Source: Sphaerimonospora cavernae (lineage in GTDB: Bacteria; Actinomycetota; Actinomycetes; Streptosporangiales; Streptosporangiaceae). From it: DNA of 64,000 nt. Under the pieces are notes generated by a model, which saw only the letters and a list, made by a program, of their open reading frames with translations, had not been told where the DNA came from and searched no databases. The position numbers and the translations under genes are program-made. Shown piece by piece: positions 17,359 through 24,551 of the stretch (positions are counted from its first letter, which is position 1; each line of letters opens with the position of its first letter). Location: positions 186,001 through 250,000 of the forward strand of contig NZ_JBHMQT010000044.1 in assembly GCF_042435035.1 (NCBI RefSeq), read 5' to 3'.

Positions 17359-17976
17359 TCAGCTCTGGTGAGGGCCGGCAAGCACATCCTCAGAATCATG
17401 GTGTGACCGCCAACCGCGGTTCAGTAGGTCGAACACTGTCTTCACGGCCGCGCGTGGATCGTGTCGACCCCTGGACAGGGTCGGGATTTCCAGGACGAAC
17501 CGTGCGAGTGCCGCGCATGCGAGATCGTCCGTCGCCCGGCCGAGTTCCTCGGCGATCACGGCGCCGAGGACGTCCGCATGCCGCATCCACATACGCTCCG
17601 CGTACTCGCGGAGCGCGGGTGTCTGGTCCACCAGCGCGTTGAACCGATCTAGACGAGGATCCGAAACGATCGGCACCCAGGAGCTCAGCGCGTGGTCGCG
17701 GAGCGCCTCGACCACACCCTGGTCCTTGGGCCGTTCCCGGACGGCGGCGGTCAGCTCTGCCTCAACTTTCTCCTCGCGGTCGAAGACCAGTGCCTCTTTG
17801 CTTGGGAAGTGCGCGAAGAGGGTCGTCGTCGACACGTCGGCCCTGTCGGCGATGTCGCGGACGCTCACGCGTTCGAAACCGTGCTCCAGGAAGAGATCCA
17901 GGGCGGCGTCGGCGATGGCCTGCCTCGTCGCGGCCTTCTTGCGCTCGCGACGACCAGCGGTCGGAGAGTCGGGCAT
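17359..17976 (-). CDS. TetR-family transcriptional repressor
   Basis: A 205-residue regulator with the N-terminal helix-turn-helix ADAALDLFLEHGFERVSVRD plus IADRADVSTTTLFAHFPSKE (about residues 22-61). The rest is a mainly helical ligand domain. Start ATG 17976. It is divergent from the FAD monooxygenase at 18113, and a 13-bp dyad lies between them, so the likely target is that monooxygenase and the likely inducer its substrate. Confidence 0.88.
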   Translation of the reverse strand: MPDSPTAGRRERKKAATRQAIADAALDLFLEHGFERVSVRDIADRADVSTTTLFAHFPSKEALVFDREEKVEAELTAAVRERPKDQGVVEALRDHALSSWVPIVSDPRLDRFNALVDQTPALREYAERMWMRHADVLGAVIAEELGRATDDLACAALARFVLEIPTLSRGRHDPRAAVKTVFDLLNRGWRSHHDSEDVLAGPHQS

Positions 17977-18011
17977 GGCGTCACCATATCCCAAACCTGG
18001 AGTGGAGCAAT

Positions 18012-18024
18012 AACCGTAACGGTT
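18012..18024. promoter_or_regulatory. Probable TetR operator AACCGT-A-ACGGTT
   Basis: A perfect 6-bp inverted repeat around one base, in the 136-bp region between the divergent TetR and monooxygenase genes. Size and place fit a TetR-family operator controlling both; binding is inferred. Confidence 0.55.
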
Positions 18025-18112
18025 GCACTTATGTACTCGCTTCTGCTTTGGTGGTCTCCGTAGGGGTGCCGCCCGTGGAGATCGCGGCGCCAGACCGACG
18101 AAAGGAACCACC

Positions 18113-19246
18113 GTGGACTCTCCAATGCCCGCGAACGCGCGGATCAGCATCATCGGCGCCGGCCCGGGAGGCCTCACATGCGCCCGCATCCTGCAGCGGC
18201 ACGGCATCCCGGTGACCGTGTACGACCGCGATCCGGAGGTGAACTCCAGGAACCAGGGAGGCTCGCTCGACCTGCACGAGGAAGACGGCCAGTTCGCACT
18301 CCGTGAAGCGGGCCTGCTGGAGGAGTTCTTCGCGCTCGCCAGGTTCGAGGGGCAGGAGATGCGCCGGATGGACCCGGTGGGGAGCATGCTTTCCCACCAT
18401 GTGCCGGACGAGGGCGAAACGATCAGCCCCGAGATCGACCGCGGCCAGCTTCGCGGTCTCCTGCTGCGCTCACTCGCCGCGGGGACGGTTCAGTGGGGAC
18501 GTACTCTCGAATCTGTGAGCGGACCGGCCGAGGGGCCGCGAACGTTGACGTTCGCCGACGGGACGGCTGTTGAGGCGGATCTCGTGATCGGTGCGGACGG
18601 CGCCTTCTCCCGTGTCCGCGCTGCCGTGTCGCCCGCGACGCCGTACTACACCGGGGTCGGTTTTCTCGAGGCATGGTTCGAGGACATGGAGAACGCGCAC
18701 CCCGAGCTGTCCGAGTTGGTCGGGAAAGGCAGCGCCCACGCGGCCGACGGGGAGCGCGGCCTCTTCGCGCAGCGGAACAGCGGCGGCCACATGCGCGTCT
18801 ACATCATGCGGCGCGTCCCCGTGGACTGGATCGCGGTCAACGGGCTACGCCCCGAGGACACCGAGGGCATCCGCGCACATCTCCTCGGCGAGTACGCGTC
18901 CTGGTCACCCCGGATGCTCCGGTTGATCACTGACAACGACGGCGCCTACGTCGATCGCCCGCTCTTCGCCCTGCCGGTGTCGCACACCTGGGAGCACTCG
19001 CCCAGTGTGACGCTTCTCGGAGACGCCGCGCACCTCATGCCGCCGTTGGGCGTCGGCGTCAACCTCGCCATGCTCGACGCTGCCGAACTCGCGCTCGCAC
19101 TCGTTCGCTCCGCCACCGTCGATGACGCCGTGCACGGCTACGAGAAAACGATGCTTGCGCGCTCAGCTGAAATTTCCCGGCTTCTCGAACACGGCGCCGA
19201 CTCCCTGCTGGCCCTGCCCGACCTCGGACCGTTCAGTCGGGTTTGA
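18113..19246 (+). CDS. FAD-dependent monooxygenase (TetX / aromatic hydroxylase family)
   Basis: A 377-residue flavoprotein of the class A monooxygenases. IIGAGPGGLTCARIL binds the ADP part of FAD, LVIGADGAFSRVR is the DG motif, and VTLLGDAAHLMPPLGVGVNLAMLDA is the GD motif. SRNQGGSLDLHEEDGQ resembles the TetX subgroup, which inactivates tetracyclines, but aromatic hydroxylases of secondary metabolism look similar. It starts at GTG 18113 behind AAAGGA. Its last 14 bases overlap the convergent methyltransferase gene. The divergent TetR gene suggests induction by its substrate. Confidence 0.87.
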   Translation: MDSPMPANARISIIGAGPGGLTCARILQRHGIPVTVYDRDPEVNSRNQGGSLDLHEEDGQFALREAGLLEEFFALARFEGQEMRRMDPVGSMLSHHVPDEGETISPEIDRGQLRGLLLRSLAAGTVQWGRTLESVSGPAEGPRTLTFADGTAVEADLVIGADGAFSRVRAAVSPATPYYTGVGFLEAWFEDMENAHPELSELVGKGSAHAADGERGLFAQRNSGGHMRVYIMRRVPVDWIAVNGLRPEDTEGIRAHLLGEYASWSPRMLRLITDNDGAYVDRPLFALPVSHTWEHSPSVTLLGDAAHLMPPLGVGVNLAMLDAAELALALVRSATVDDAVHGYEKTMLARSAEISRLLEHGADSLLALPDLGPFSRV

Positions 19247-20471
19247 CCGGGTGACATAGCAGGGCGTACGGCCGATCTCCGATTCGAGTCAGTGTGATCA
19301 CTGTCGAATTTGCCCCGGAAAGCCGGAGGTCTTTACGCAGTCGTTCGATATCGACCGCCGATCCGCGTTTCTTGATGGTGACGTTTCCGATGTCCCGCTC
19401 CCGGAGCGCCACGCGCAGCCGCTTGAGCGAGAAAGGCATGACGTCGGTGATCTCGTAGCATGCCGCCCATTCGGTTGCGACGGCACGGTCACCGGTGATG
19501 TAGGCGATCCGCGGGTCGAGCAGGTGTCCTTTGACGATCTCGGCGACCTCCGCCACCAGGTGCGCCCGGATCGCGGCTCCGTCGGGCTCGTAGAGGTACC
19601 GGCCCACCGGCCCGGCGGCCACCTCGGCGCCGGTGGACGTCAGTGTCGCGCCGGAGGGCAGCAGCGTCGCCCGGCGGCCCTCCGTGCCCGTCCCGGTCCA
19701 GGCGGTCCCGGTCCAGATGGCCGCTTCCTTCACCTCGCCCTTGTAGGAGACCCATTCGGCCTCCGCGCCGTCCGGGATGAACTCGTACGGGATGCCCGGG
19801 GCGACCTTCACGCAGGCGACAGGCGCCCGGGCGACCAGTTCGAGCACCGTCGGCCAGGCGGGGGAGTAGGCCATCGGGTCGAATACGCGGCCCCTGACGC
19901 TCCGCCTGGCCGGATCGGCGAACATCAGGTCATATCCGCGGGGATCGCACTGCGCGGCGTCCGCCGTACGGACCCGGACCGGGGCGGGCAGGTCCGGTGA
20001 GGACAGGCCCAGCGCGGAGGCGTTGGCGCGGGCGACCTCGGCGGTGAGCGGGTCGAGATCCACCGCGTCCACCGGGCAGCCGGCGCGGGCGAGCGCGACG
20101 AGGTCGCCGCCGATCCCACAGCACACGTCGAGCACCCTCGGCCCCGTTCCCGCCGCCGTGGCCGACTTCGAGCCGAGTGCCGCGATCCGGCGGGCGCGGT
20201 GTGCGGCGACCTCGGCGCGGGTGGCCTGTTCGAGGCCGTGCGGGGTGAAGTACATGGCGGCCGCGTCCGCGCCGAACTTGGCCTCGGCCCGGCGGCGCAG
20301 CGTCGCCTGGGTGAGCGAGGCCGAGGTCAGCGCGGGGGAGTATGTCCTGCGCAGCGCCGTGACCGCGGCGACCGGCTCGGCGCCGGCGGCCACGAGATCC
20401 ACGGCCTCGGCCAGGGCCCGGCGTCCTTCGGGCGCGAGTAGTTGGCGAAACGCGTCGAGGTCCACGCCCAC
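19233..20471 (-). CDS. Class I SAM-dependent methyltransferase with THUMP-like domain
   Basis: A 412-residue protein conserved in actinobacteria. The SAM-binding motif is VLDVCCGIGGDLVALA (about residue 115), followed by DAVDLDPLTAEVARANA and LMFADPARR. The C-terminal part (about residue 300 on) matches the THUMP-like domain that follows the methyltransferase in this family, ending with IKKRGSAVDIERLRKDL. GTG 20471 is chosen; TAGCGT lies 2 bases upstream, so transcription may be leaderless. RNA is a plausible substrate but this is not shown. Confidence 0.8.
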   Translation of the reverse strand: MGVDLDAFRQLLAPEGRRALAEAVDLVAAGAEPVAAVTALRRTYSPALTSASLTQATLRRRAEAKFGADAAAMYFTPHGLEQATRAEVAAHRARRIAALGSKSATAAGTGPRVLDVCCGIGGDLVALARAGCPVDAVDLDPLTAEVARANASALGLSSPDLPAPVRVRTADAAQCDPRGYDLMFADPARRSVRGRVFDPMAYSPAWPTVLELVARAPVACVKVAPGIPYEFIPDGAEAEWVSYKGEVKEAAIWTGTAWTGTGTEGRRATLLPSGATLTSTGAEVAAGPVGRYLYEPDGAAIRAHLVAEVAEIVKGHLLDPRIAYITGDRAVATEWAACYEITDVMPFSLKRLRVALRERDIGNVTIKKRGSAVDIERLRKDLRLSGANSTVITLTRIGDRPYALLCHPVKPD

Positions 20472-20534
20472 CGACGCTACCGCTGATCGGAGGCTTCCGG
20501 TCATGCCCCATCTGACCTGCGAGGCGGGTTCGTG

Positions 20535-20563
20535 TTGACTGTCCGGGCGCACTTGCATACTGT
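20535..20563 (+). promoter_or_regulatory. groES-groEL1 promoter
   Basis: TTGACT (20535-20540) and TACTGT (20558-20563) are separated by 17 bases, a good housekeeping-sigma promoter. The CIRCE operator begins 7 bases after the -10 box, where a bound repressor would block initiation. Confidence 0.75.
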
Positions 20564-20569
20564 TTCGTG

Positions 20570-20596
20570 TTGGCACTCACCCGTAGAGAGTGCCAA
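20570..20596. promoter_or_regulatory. CIRCE element (HrcA operator)
   Basis: TTGGCACTC-N9-GAGTGCCAA is a perfect dyad matching the CIRCE consensus with one symmetric change (G for A at position 3). It lies 90 bases upstream of groES. HrcA binding here represses chaperonin genes until heat stress titrates GroEL. Confidence 0.96.
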
Positions 20597-20685
20597 CTGC
20601 GACGAGACTGGTCTGACACCCGCGACGGCAGGCCGCTGGTCGCCTCTTCAGCTCATTCATCGCAATCTGAAGGGGAGGTCCGATC

Positions 20686-20997
20686 GTGACGACCGCCACC
20701 AAGGTTCCCGTTAAGCCGCTCGGCGACCGCATCGTGGTCCAGCCGCTTGAGGCCGAGCAGACCACCGCCTCCGGCCTGGTCATCCCGGACACCGCCAAGG
20801 AGAAGCCGCAGGAGGGCAAGGTCCTCGCGGTGGGCCCGGGCAACTGGGACGAGGACGGCAAGAAGCGGATCCCGCTCGACGTCAAGGAGGGCGACGTCGT
20901 CCTCTACAGCAAGTATGGCGGCACCGAGGTCAAGTACGGCGGCGAGGAGTACCTGGTGCTCTCCGCTCGCGACGTGCTCGCCATCATCGAGAAGTAA
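20686..20997 (+). CDS. groES: Co-chaperonin GroES
   Basis: The 103-residue heptameric lid of the chaperonin. VKPLGDRIVVQPLEAEQTTASGLVIPD is the conserved N-terminal region with the mobile loop, and VVLYSKYGGTEVKY plus LVLSARDVLAIIE complete the fold. GTG 20686 has AGGGGAGG about 7 bases upstream. It is co-transcribed with groEL1, 65 bases downstream, under CIRCE control. Confidence 0.98.
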   Translation: MTTATKVPVKPLGDRIVVQPLEAEQTTASGLVIPDTAKEKPQEGKVLAVGPGNWDEDGKKRIPLDVKEGDVVLYSKYGGTEVKYGGEEYLVLSARDVLAIIEK

Positions 20998-21062
20998 GCC
21001 GCGTACGGCATGCGGAGCCCCGGGACACGTGCCCGGGGCTCACTGCTCAGAAGGAGACGTGA

Positions 21063-22688
21063 ATGCCCAAGATCCTGGAGTTCGAAGAGGACGCGCGGCG
21101 CGCTCTCGAGCGTGGCGTGAACGCCCTCGCCGACGCGGTCAAGGTGACCCTCGGCCCGCGCGGCCGCAACGTCGTCATCGACAAGAAGTTCGGCGCGCCC
21201 ACCATCACCAACGACGGTGTGACGATCGCCCGTGAGGTCGAGCTCGAAAAGCCGTACGAGAACCTCGGCGCGCAGCTCGCCAAGGAAGTCGCGACCAAGA
21301 CCAACGACATCGCCGGCGACGGCACGACGACGGCGACCGTGCTGGCCCAGGCGATGGTCCGCGAGGGCCTGCGCAACGTCGCGGCCGGCGCCGCGCCGCT
21401 GGCGCTCAAGCGCGGCATCGACGTCGCGGCCAAGACCGTCAGCGAGCGGCTGCTCGACAGTGCCCGCCACGTCGAGGACAAGAAGGAGATCGCCAATGTC
21501 GCGACGATCTCCGCTCAGGACGCCAAGATCGGTGAGCTGATCGCCGAGGCGTTCGACAAGGTGGGCAAGGACGGTGTCATCACCGTCGAGGAGTCCAACG
21601 CGATGGGCCTGGAGCTGGAGTTCACCGAGGGCCTCCAGTTCGACAAGGGCTACCTGTCGCACTACATGGTGACCGACCCCGAGCGCATGGAGGCCGTGCT
21701 CGAGGAGCCGTACGTCCTGATCCACCAGGGCAAGATCTCCTCGATCGCGGACTTCCTGCCGCTGCTGGAGAAGGTCGCCCAGACCAAGCGGCAGCTGCTG
21801 GTCATCGCCGAGGACGTCGAGGGCGAGGCCCTGGCCGTCCTGGTGACCAACAAGATCCGCGGCACCTTCACCTCCGTCGCCGTCAAGGCGCCCGGTTTCG
21901 GCGACCGGCGCAAGGCCATGCTGCAGGACATCGCGATCCTCACCGGCGGCCAGGTCGTCAGCGAGGAGGTCGGCCTCAAGCTGGAGCACGTCGGCCTCGA
22001 GGTGCTCGGCACCGCCCGTCGCATCGTGATCAACAAGGACAACACCACGCTCGTCGACGGCGCCGGTGACGCGCAGGCGATCGAGGACCGGGTCCGCGAG
22101 ATCAAGCTGGCGATCGAGCAGTCGGACTCCGACTGGGACCGCGAGAAGCTGCAGGAGCGGCTGGCGAAGCTCGCCGGCGGCGTCTGCGTGCTGCGGGTCG
22201 GCGCCGCCACCGAGGTGGAGCTCAAGGAGAAGAAGCACCGTCTCGAGGACGCGATCTCCGCGACCCGTGCCGCCATCGAGGAGGGCATCGTCTCCGGCGG
22301 CGGCTCCGCGCTGGTGCACGTGTCCAAGGAGCTGGACGACCTGGGCCTGTCGGGCGACGAGGCCACTGGTGTCGGCATCGTGCGCAAGGCGCTGGTCGAG
22401 CCCGCCCGCTGGATCGCGGAGAACGCCGGCATGGAGGGGTACGTCGTCGTCTCCAAGATCTCCGCGCTCGACGCCGGGGAGGGCCTCAACGCCGCGACGG
22501 GTGAGTACGGCGACCTGGTGGCCCAGGGCGTCATCGACCCCGTCAAGGTGACCCGGTCGGCCGTGCAGAACGCCGCGTCCATCGCCGGCATGCTGCTGAC
22601 GACCGAGGCGCTCGTGGTGGACAAGCCCGAGGAGGAGGCCCCCGCCGCCGCCGGTGGTCACGGTCACGGCCACGGTCACGGCCACTGA
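21063..22688 (+). CDS. groEL1: Chaperonin GroEL (GroEL1 type, His-rich tail)
   Basis: The 541-residue 60-kDa chaperonin folds proteins with GroES in the cytoplasm. DGTTTATVLAQAMV holds the ATPase aspartate, and GGGSALVHVS lies near the C-terminal equatorial region. The C-terminus ends in GGHGHGHGHGH instead of the hydrophobic GGM repeat, the mark of actinobacterial GroEL1, which is the copy next to groES; GroEL2 is expected elsewhere. AGAAGGAGA precedes ATG 21063. A strong terminator follows. Confidence 0.97.
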   Translation: MPKILEFEEDARRALERGVNALADAVKVTLGPRGRNVVIDKKFGAPTITNDGVTIAREVELEKPYENLGAQLAKEVATKTNDIAGDGTTTATVLAQAMVREGLRNVAAGAAPLALKRGIDVAAKTVSERLLDSARHVEDKKEIANVATISAQDAKIGELIAEAFDKVGKDGVITVEESNAMGLELEFTEGLQFDKGYLSHYMVTDPERMEAVLEEPYVLIHQGKISSIADFLPLLEKVAQTKRQLLVIAEDVEGEALAVLVTNKIRGTFTSVAVKAPGFGDRRKAMLQDIAILTGGQVVSEEVGLKLEHVGLEVLGTARRIVINKDNTTLVDGAGDAQAIEDRVREIKLAIEQSDSDWDREKLQERLAKLAGGVCVLRVGAATEVELKEKKHRLEDAISATRAAIEEGIVSGGGSALVHVSKELDDLGLSGDEATGVGIVRKALVEPARWIAENAGMEGYVVVSKISALDAGEGLNAATGEYGDLVAQGVIDPVKVTRSAVQNAASIAGMLLTTEALVVDKPEEEAPAAAGGHGHGHGHGH

Positions 22689-22743
22689 GCCCTCAGCCCA
22701 TGATGCGCTGATCACCGGACCGCGGTCCGGTGACGCGAGCCGC

Positions 22744-22783
22744 GTACGGCTCCCGCCTCCCGAGGCGGGAGCCGTACTTTTTT
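22744..22783 (+). terminator. Intrinsic terminator of groES-groEL1
   Basis: A 15-bp perfect stem (22744-22758 with 22763-22777, GTACGGCTCCCGCCT on the left) with a four-base loop is followed by six Ts, 55 bases after the groEL1 stop. Confidence 0.93.
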
Positions 22784-22937
22784 CCGGCCACCACCGGCCG
22801 AATAAGCGGCAATAGGGACAGGTTGTTGGAATGTTCCAATGTTTAGTGATCGCTCGATTACTTATCGTTATCGGCGCGTCAATGTGACCAATCCGTAGCC
22901 GTCAACCATGACGACATGAACGATCGTGGCGGGCATC

Positions 22938-23564
22938 ATGCCTAACGTGACCGAGGGACGCGTCGCCGACGCCGCAACTGGGGTAAGGCTTGCGACGAGA
23001 TCGGATGAGTCCGACCTCAGGGAACTGACGAGCCTCGCCGTACGGGGAGATCGCGCCGCGATCGAGTCTTTGCTGGGACATCTGCGCCCGATGGTGGTTC
23101 GTTACTGCAGAGCCAGGCTCGGCAGGGTCTCGGGTCATTATCACATCGCGGACGATGTGGCCCAGGAGGTGTGCATCGCCGTGCTGTCGGCGCTGCCCCG
23201 TTACCGCGACATGGGGCGCCCGTTCGCGTCGTTCGTGTTCGGGATCGCCTCGCACAAGGTCGCGGACGCGCTGCGCAGTTCGGTGCGCTCGGCGGTGCCG
23301 ACGCAGGACCTGCCGGACGGGCCGGACGAGAGGCCTGGGCCCGAGGAGACCGTGGTGCGTTACATCGAGGCGCAACGTGCGCGGGCCCTGCTCTCGCGGC
23401 TTCCCGAAAACCAGCGGGAGCTCCTGATCCTGCGGGTGGTATCGGGGCTCTCGGCCGAGGAGACCGGTAATGTACTGGGCATGTCACCAGGTGCCGTCCG
23501 GGTTGCCCAGCATCGCGCTCTCGCCAGATTGCGGCAGATCGCCGAGCTGGAGTCGATTGCTTGA
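22938..23564 (+). CDS. RNA polymerase sigma-70 factor, SigD/ShbA type
   Basis: A 208-residue two-domain sigma factor. Region 2 spans RYCRARLG to ASHKVADALRS with DDVAQEVCIAVLSALPRYRD, and region 4 is LPENQRELLILRVVSGLSAEETGNVLG plus MSPGAVRVAQHRALARLR. Its position after groEL1 and before guaB matches mycobacterial sigD and Streptomyces shbA, the latter of which drives the principal sigma gene. I start at ATG 22938; GTG 22926 and GTG 22947 are alternatives and no clear ribosome site decides. Its stop overlaps the next small gene by four bases. Confidence 0.85.
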   Translation: MPNVTEGRVADAATGVRLATRSDESDLRELTSLAVRGDRAAIESLLGHLRPMVVRYCRARLGRVSGHYHIADDVAQEVCIAVLSALPRYRDMGRPFASFVFGIASHKVADALRSSVRSAVPTQDLPDGPDERPGPEETVVRYIEAQRARALLSRLPENQRELLILRVVSGLSAEETGNVLGMSPGAVRVAQHRALARLRQIAELESIA

Positions 23565-23776
23565 CCGCCCACGTGGAGGACGACACAGCGCTCACCGACA
23601 CCGTCCTCGATGCGCTCGCACGTCGCGAGATCGTGGAGTCGGACGCCGACCCGGCCGTCCGGCTGCTCAGTGATCCCGCCGTCCGGCTTCTCAAAGCGCT
23701 CGTCGCCGACGTCGACGAGGCGGGCGGGGCGGCCGACTACCGGCTCTCCTCCGTGTCGATCACGCCGTCCACGTAG
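23561..23776 (+). CDS. Small protein, possible truncated anti-sigma-D (RsdA-like)
   Basis: A 71-residue acidic protein starting at TTG 23561, which overlaps the sigma stop as TTGA. LTDTVLDALARREIVESDADPAVRLLSDPAVRLLKALVADVD has the pattern of repeated Asp-Pro and Leu-Leu seen in the sigma-binding N-terminus of mycobacterial RsdA, the gene in the same position. No membrane helix or zinc motif follows, so it would be the sigma-binding part alone. The last 40 bases overlap the convergent DUF5319 gene. Coupling to sigma supports it as real; the anti-sigma role is inference. Confidence 0.55.
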   Translation: MTAHVEDDTALTDTVLDALARREIVESDADPAVRLLSDPAVRLLKALVADVDEAGGAADYRLSSVSITPST

Positions 23777-24114
23777 CCCCTGGCGTACTCCCAGCTGACG
23801 TAGTTGGCCGGGTCTGGGCGATAGGCCGGTTCGTGCACCTGCGGTCGGCCGTTGTCGATCATCTGCCGTAGGTTGCCGCGGAGCAGGTCCCAGTCGAAGT
23901 AATGCTGGTCGCCGCACTCCGGACAGTCGAGAACCAGGCCGAGCACGCCCTGAGGCTCCAGCAGGGAGCGGAAGACCTCCACGTCGGCCAGGTCGGTCAG
24001 CGCCTCGTCGCGCTCGGCATGGGTCAGCGGCTCGGGGTCGTCCGGCGCTCCGAGCTCCCCTGCGGGGTCGTTGGGGTCATCCGCGAAAGGATCGCGGGGG
24101 ACGTCTTCCAGCAC
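23737..24114 (-). CDS. DUF5319 domain protein
   Basis: A 125-residue acidic cytoplasmic protein. The N-terminus DVPRDPFADDPNDPAGELGAPD and the C-terminal block VLDCPECGDQHYFDWDLLRGNLRQMI and YARGYVDGVID match the actinobacterial DUF5319 family, whose mycobacterial member lies between the sigD locus and guaB2. A single CPEC motif could bind metal with a partner. GTG 24114 lies 7 bases after TAGGGT, a likely leaderless promoter; GTG 24123 is an alternative. Function unknown. Confidence 0.82.
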   Translation of the reverse strand: MLEDVPRDPFADDPNDPAGELGAPDDPEPLTHAERDEALTDLADVEVFRSLLEPQGVLGLVLDCPECGDQHYFDWDLLRGNLRQMIDNGRPQVHEPAYRPDPANYVSWEYARGYVDGVIDTEESR

Positions 24115-24417
24115 GCATCCCACCCTATGGCTACGACCGACCCGGCGGTGGAAAGTGAGCCCCGGCCGACAGGAGTCGGAGCGGCCGAGCAGCCGCCGTT
24201 TCTGGGCCGGCATCTATCTGATCTTCGGGGCCTGTCGTTCGCCCTCGCCGTCGTCGTGCCGCTGACTGCGGCCGCCGCACACGTTCAGCGGATTTCCGCG
24301 CAGGCATTGCGCATTGACGTTCCGTGACGCATCATTGACTTTGCGTTAGCACGGTGGCCGCGTCACTCGGGCGCGGAGGGGGGTTCGATGGCTGCGGCCG
24401 GTGCGATGCCCGTGAAG

Positions 24418-24449
24418 GTGGGGGGATCATTCGTGATCCCCCCACTTTT
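24418..24449 (+). terminator. 12-bp hairpin with TTCG loop and T-run
   Basis: GTGGGGGGATCA (24418-24429), loop TTCG, TGATCCCCCCAC (24434-24445), then TTTT. It lies 17 bases before the guaB -10 box and so should stop read-through from upstream before guaB starts. Confidence 0.8.
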
Positions 24450-24466
24450 GGTTTGCGTGCGACCCA

Positions 24467-24472
24467 TAGACT
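24467..24472 (+). promoter_or_regulatory. guaB promoter -10 box (ATAGACTGACGT context)
   Basis: TAGACT within ATAGACTGACGT lies 79 bases before the guaB start. The guaA gene has ATAGACTGACACGT in the equivalent place (58078 on), so the two GMP-synthesis genes probably share promoter type and control. Confidence 0.6.
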
Positions 24473-24551
24473 GACGTCGGTGCTGCGGAACAACCCCCCC
24501 GCCAAGGCGGGACGGGTTGGCGCAGGAGGGGTCGGCGCAGGAGGGTTGGAG

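Larger units (their letters stand above)
24115..24551. other. Intergenic region upstream of guaB
   Basis: 437 bases without a convincing gene. It holds the leaderless promoter of the DUF5319 gene at its left edge, a hairpin with a UUCG loop at 24418-24449 and the guaB promoter at 24467. A reading frame for 66 residues at 24127-24327 has poor third-position GC and is not annotated. Confidence 0.6.

Noticed and set aside
24127..24327. A 66-residue frame starting MATTDPAVESEPRP
   Set aside because: Third-position GC is only about 70% against about 90% in neighbours, there is no ribosome site, and its start lies in the promoter of the DUF5319 gene.
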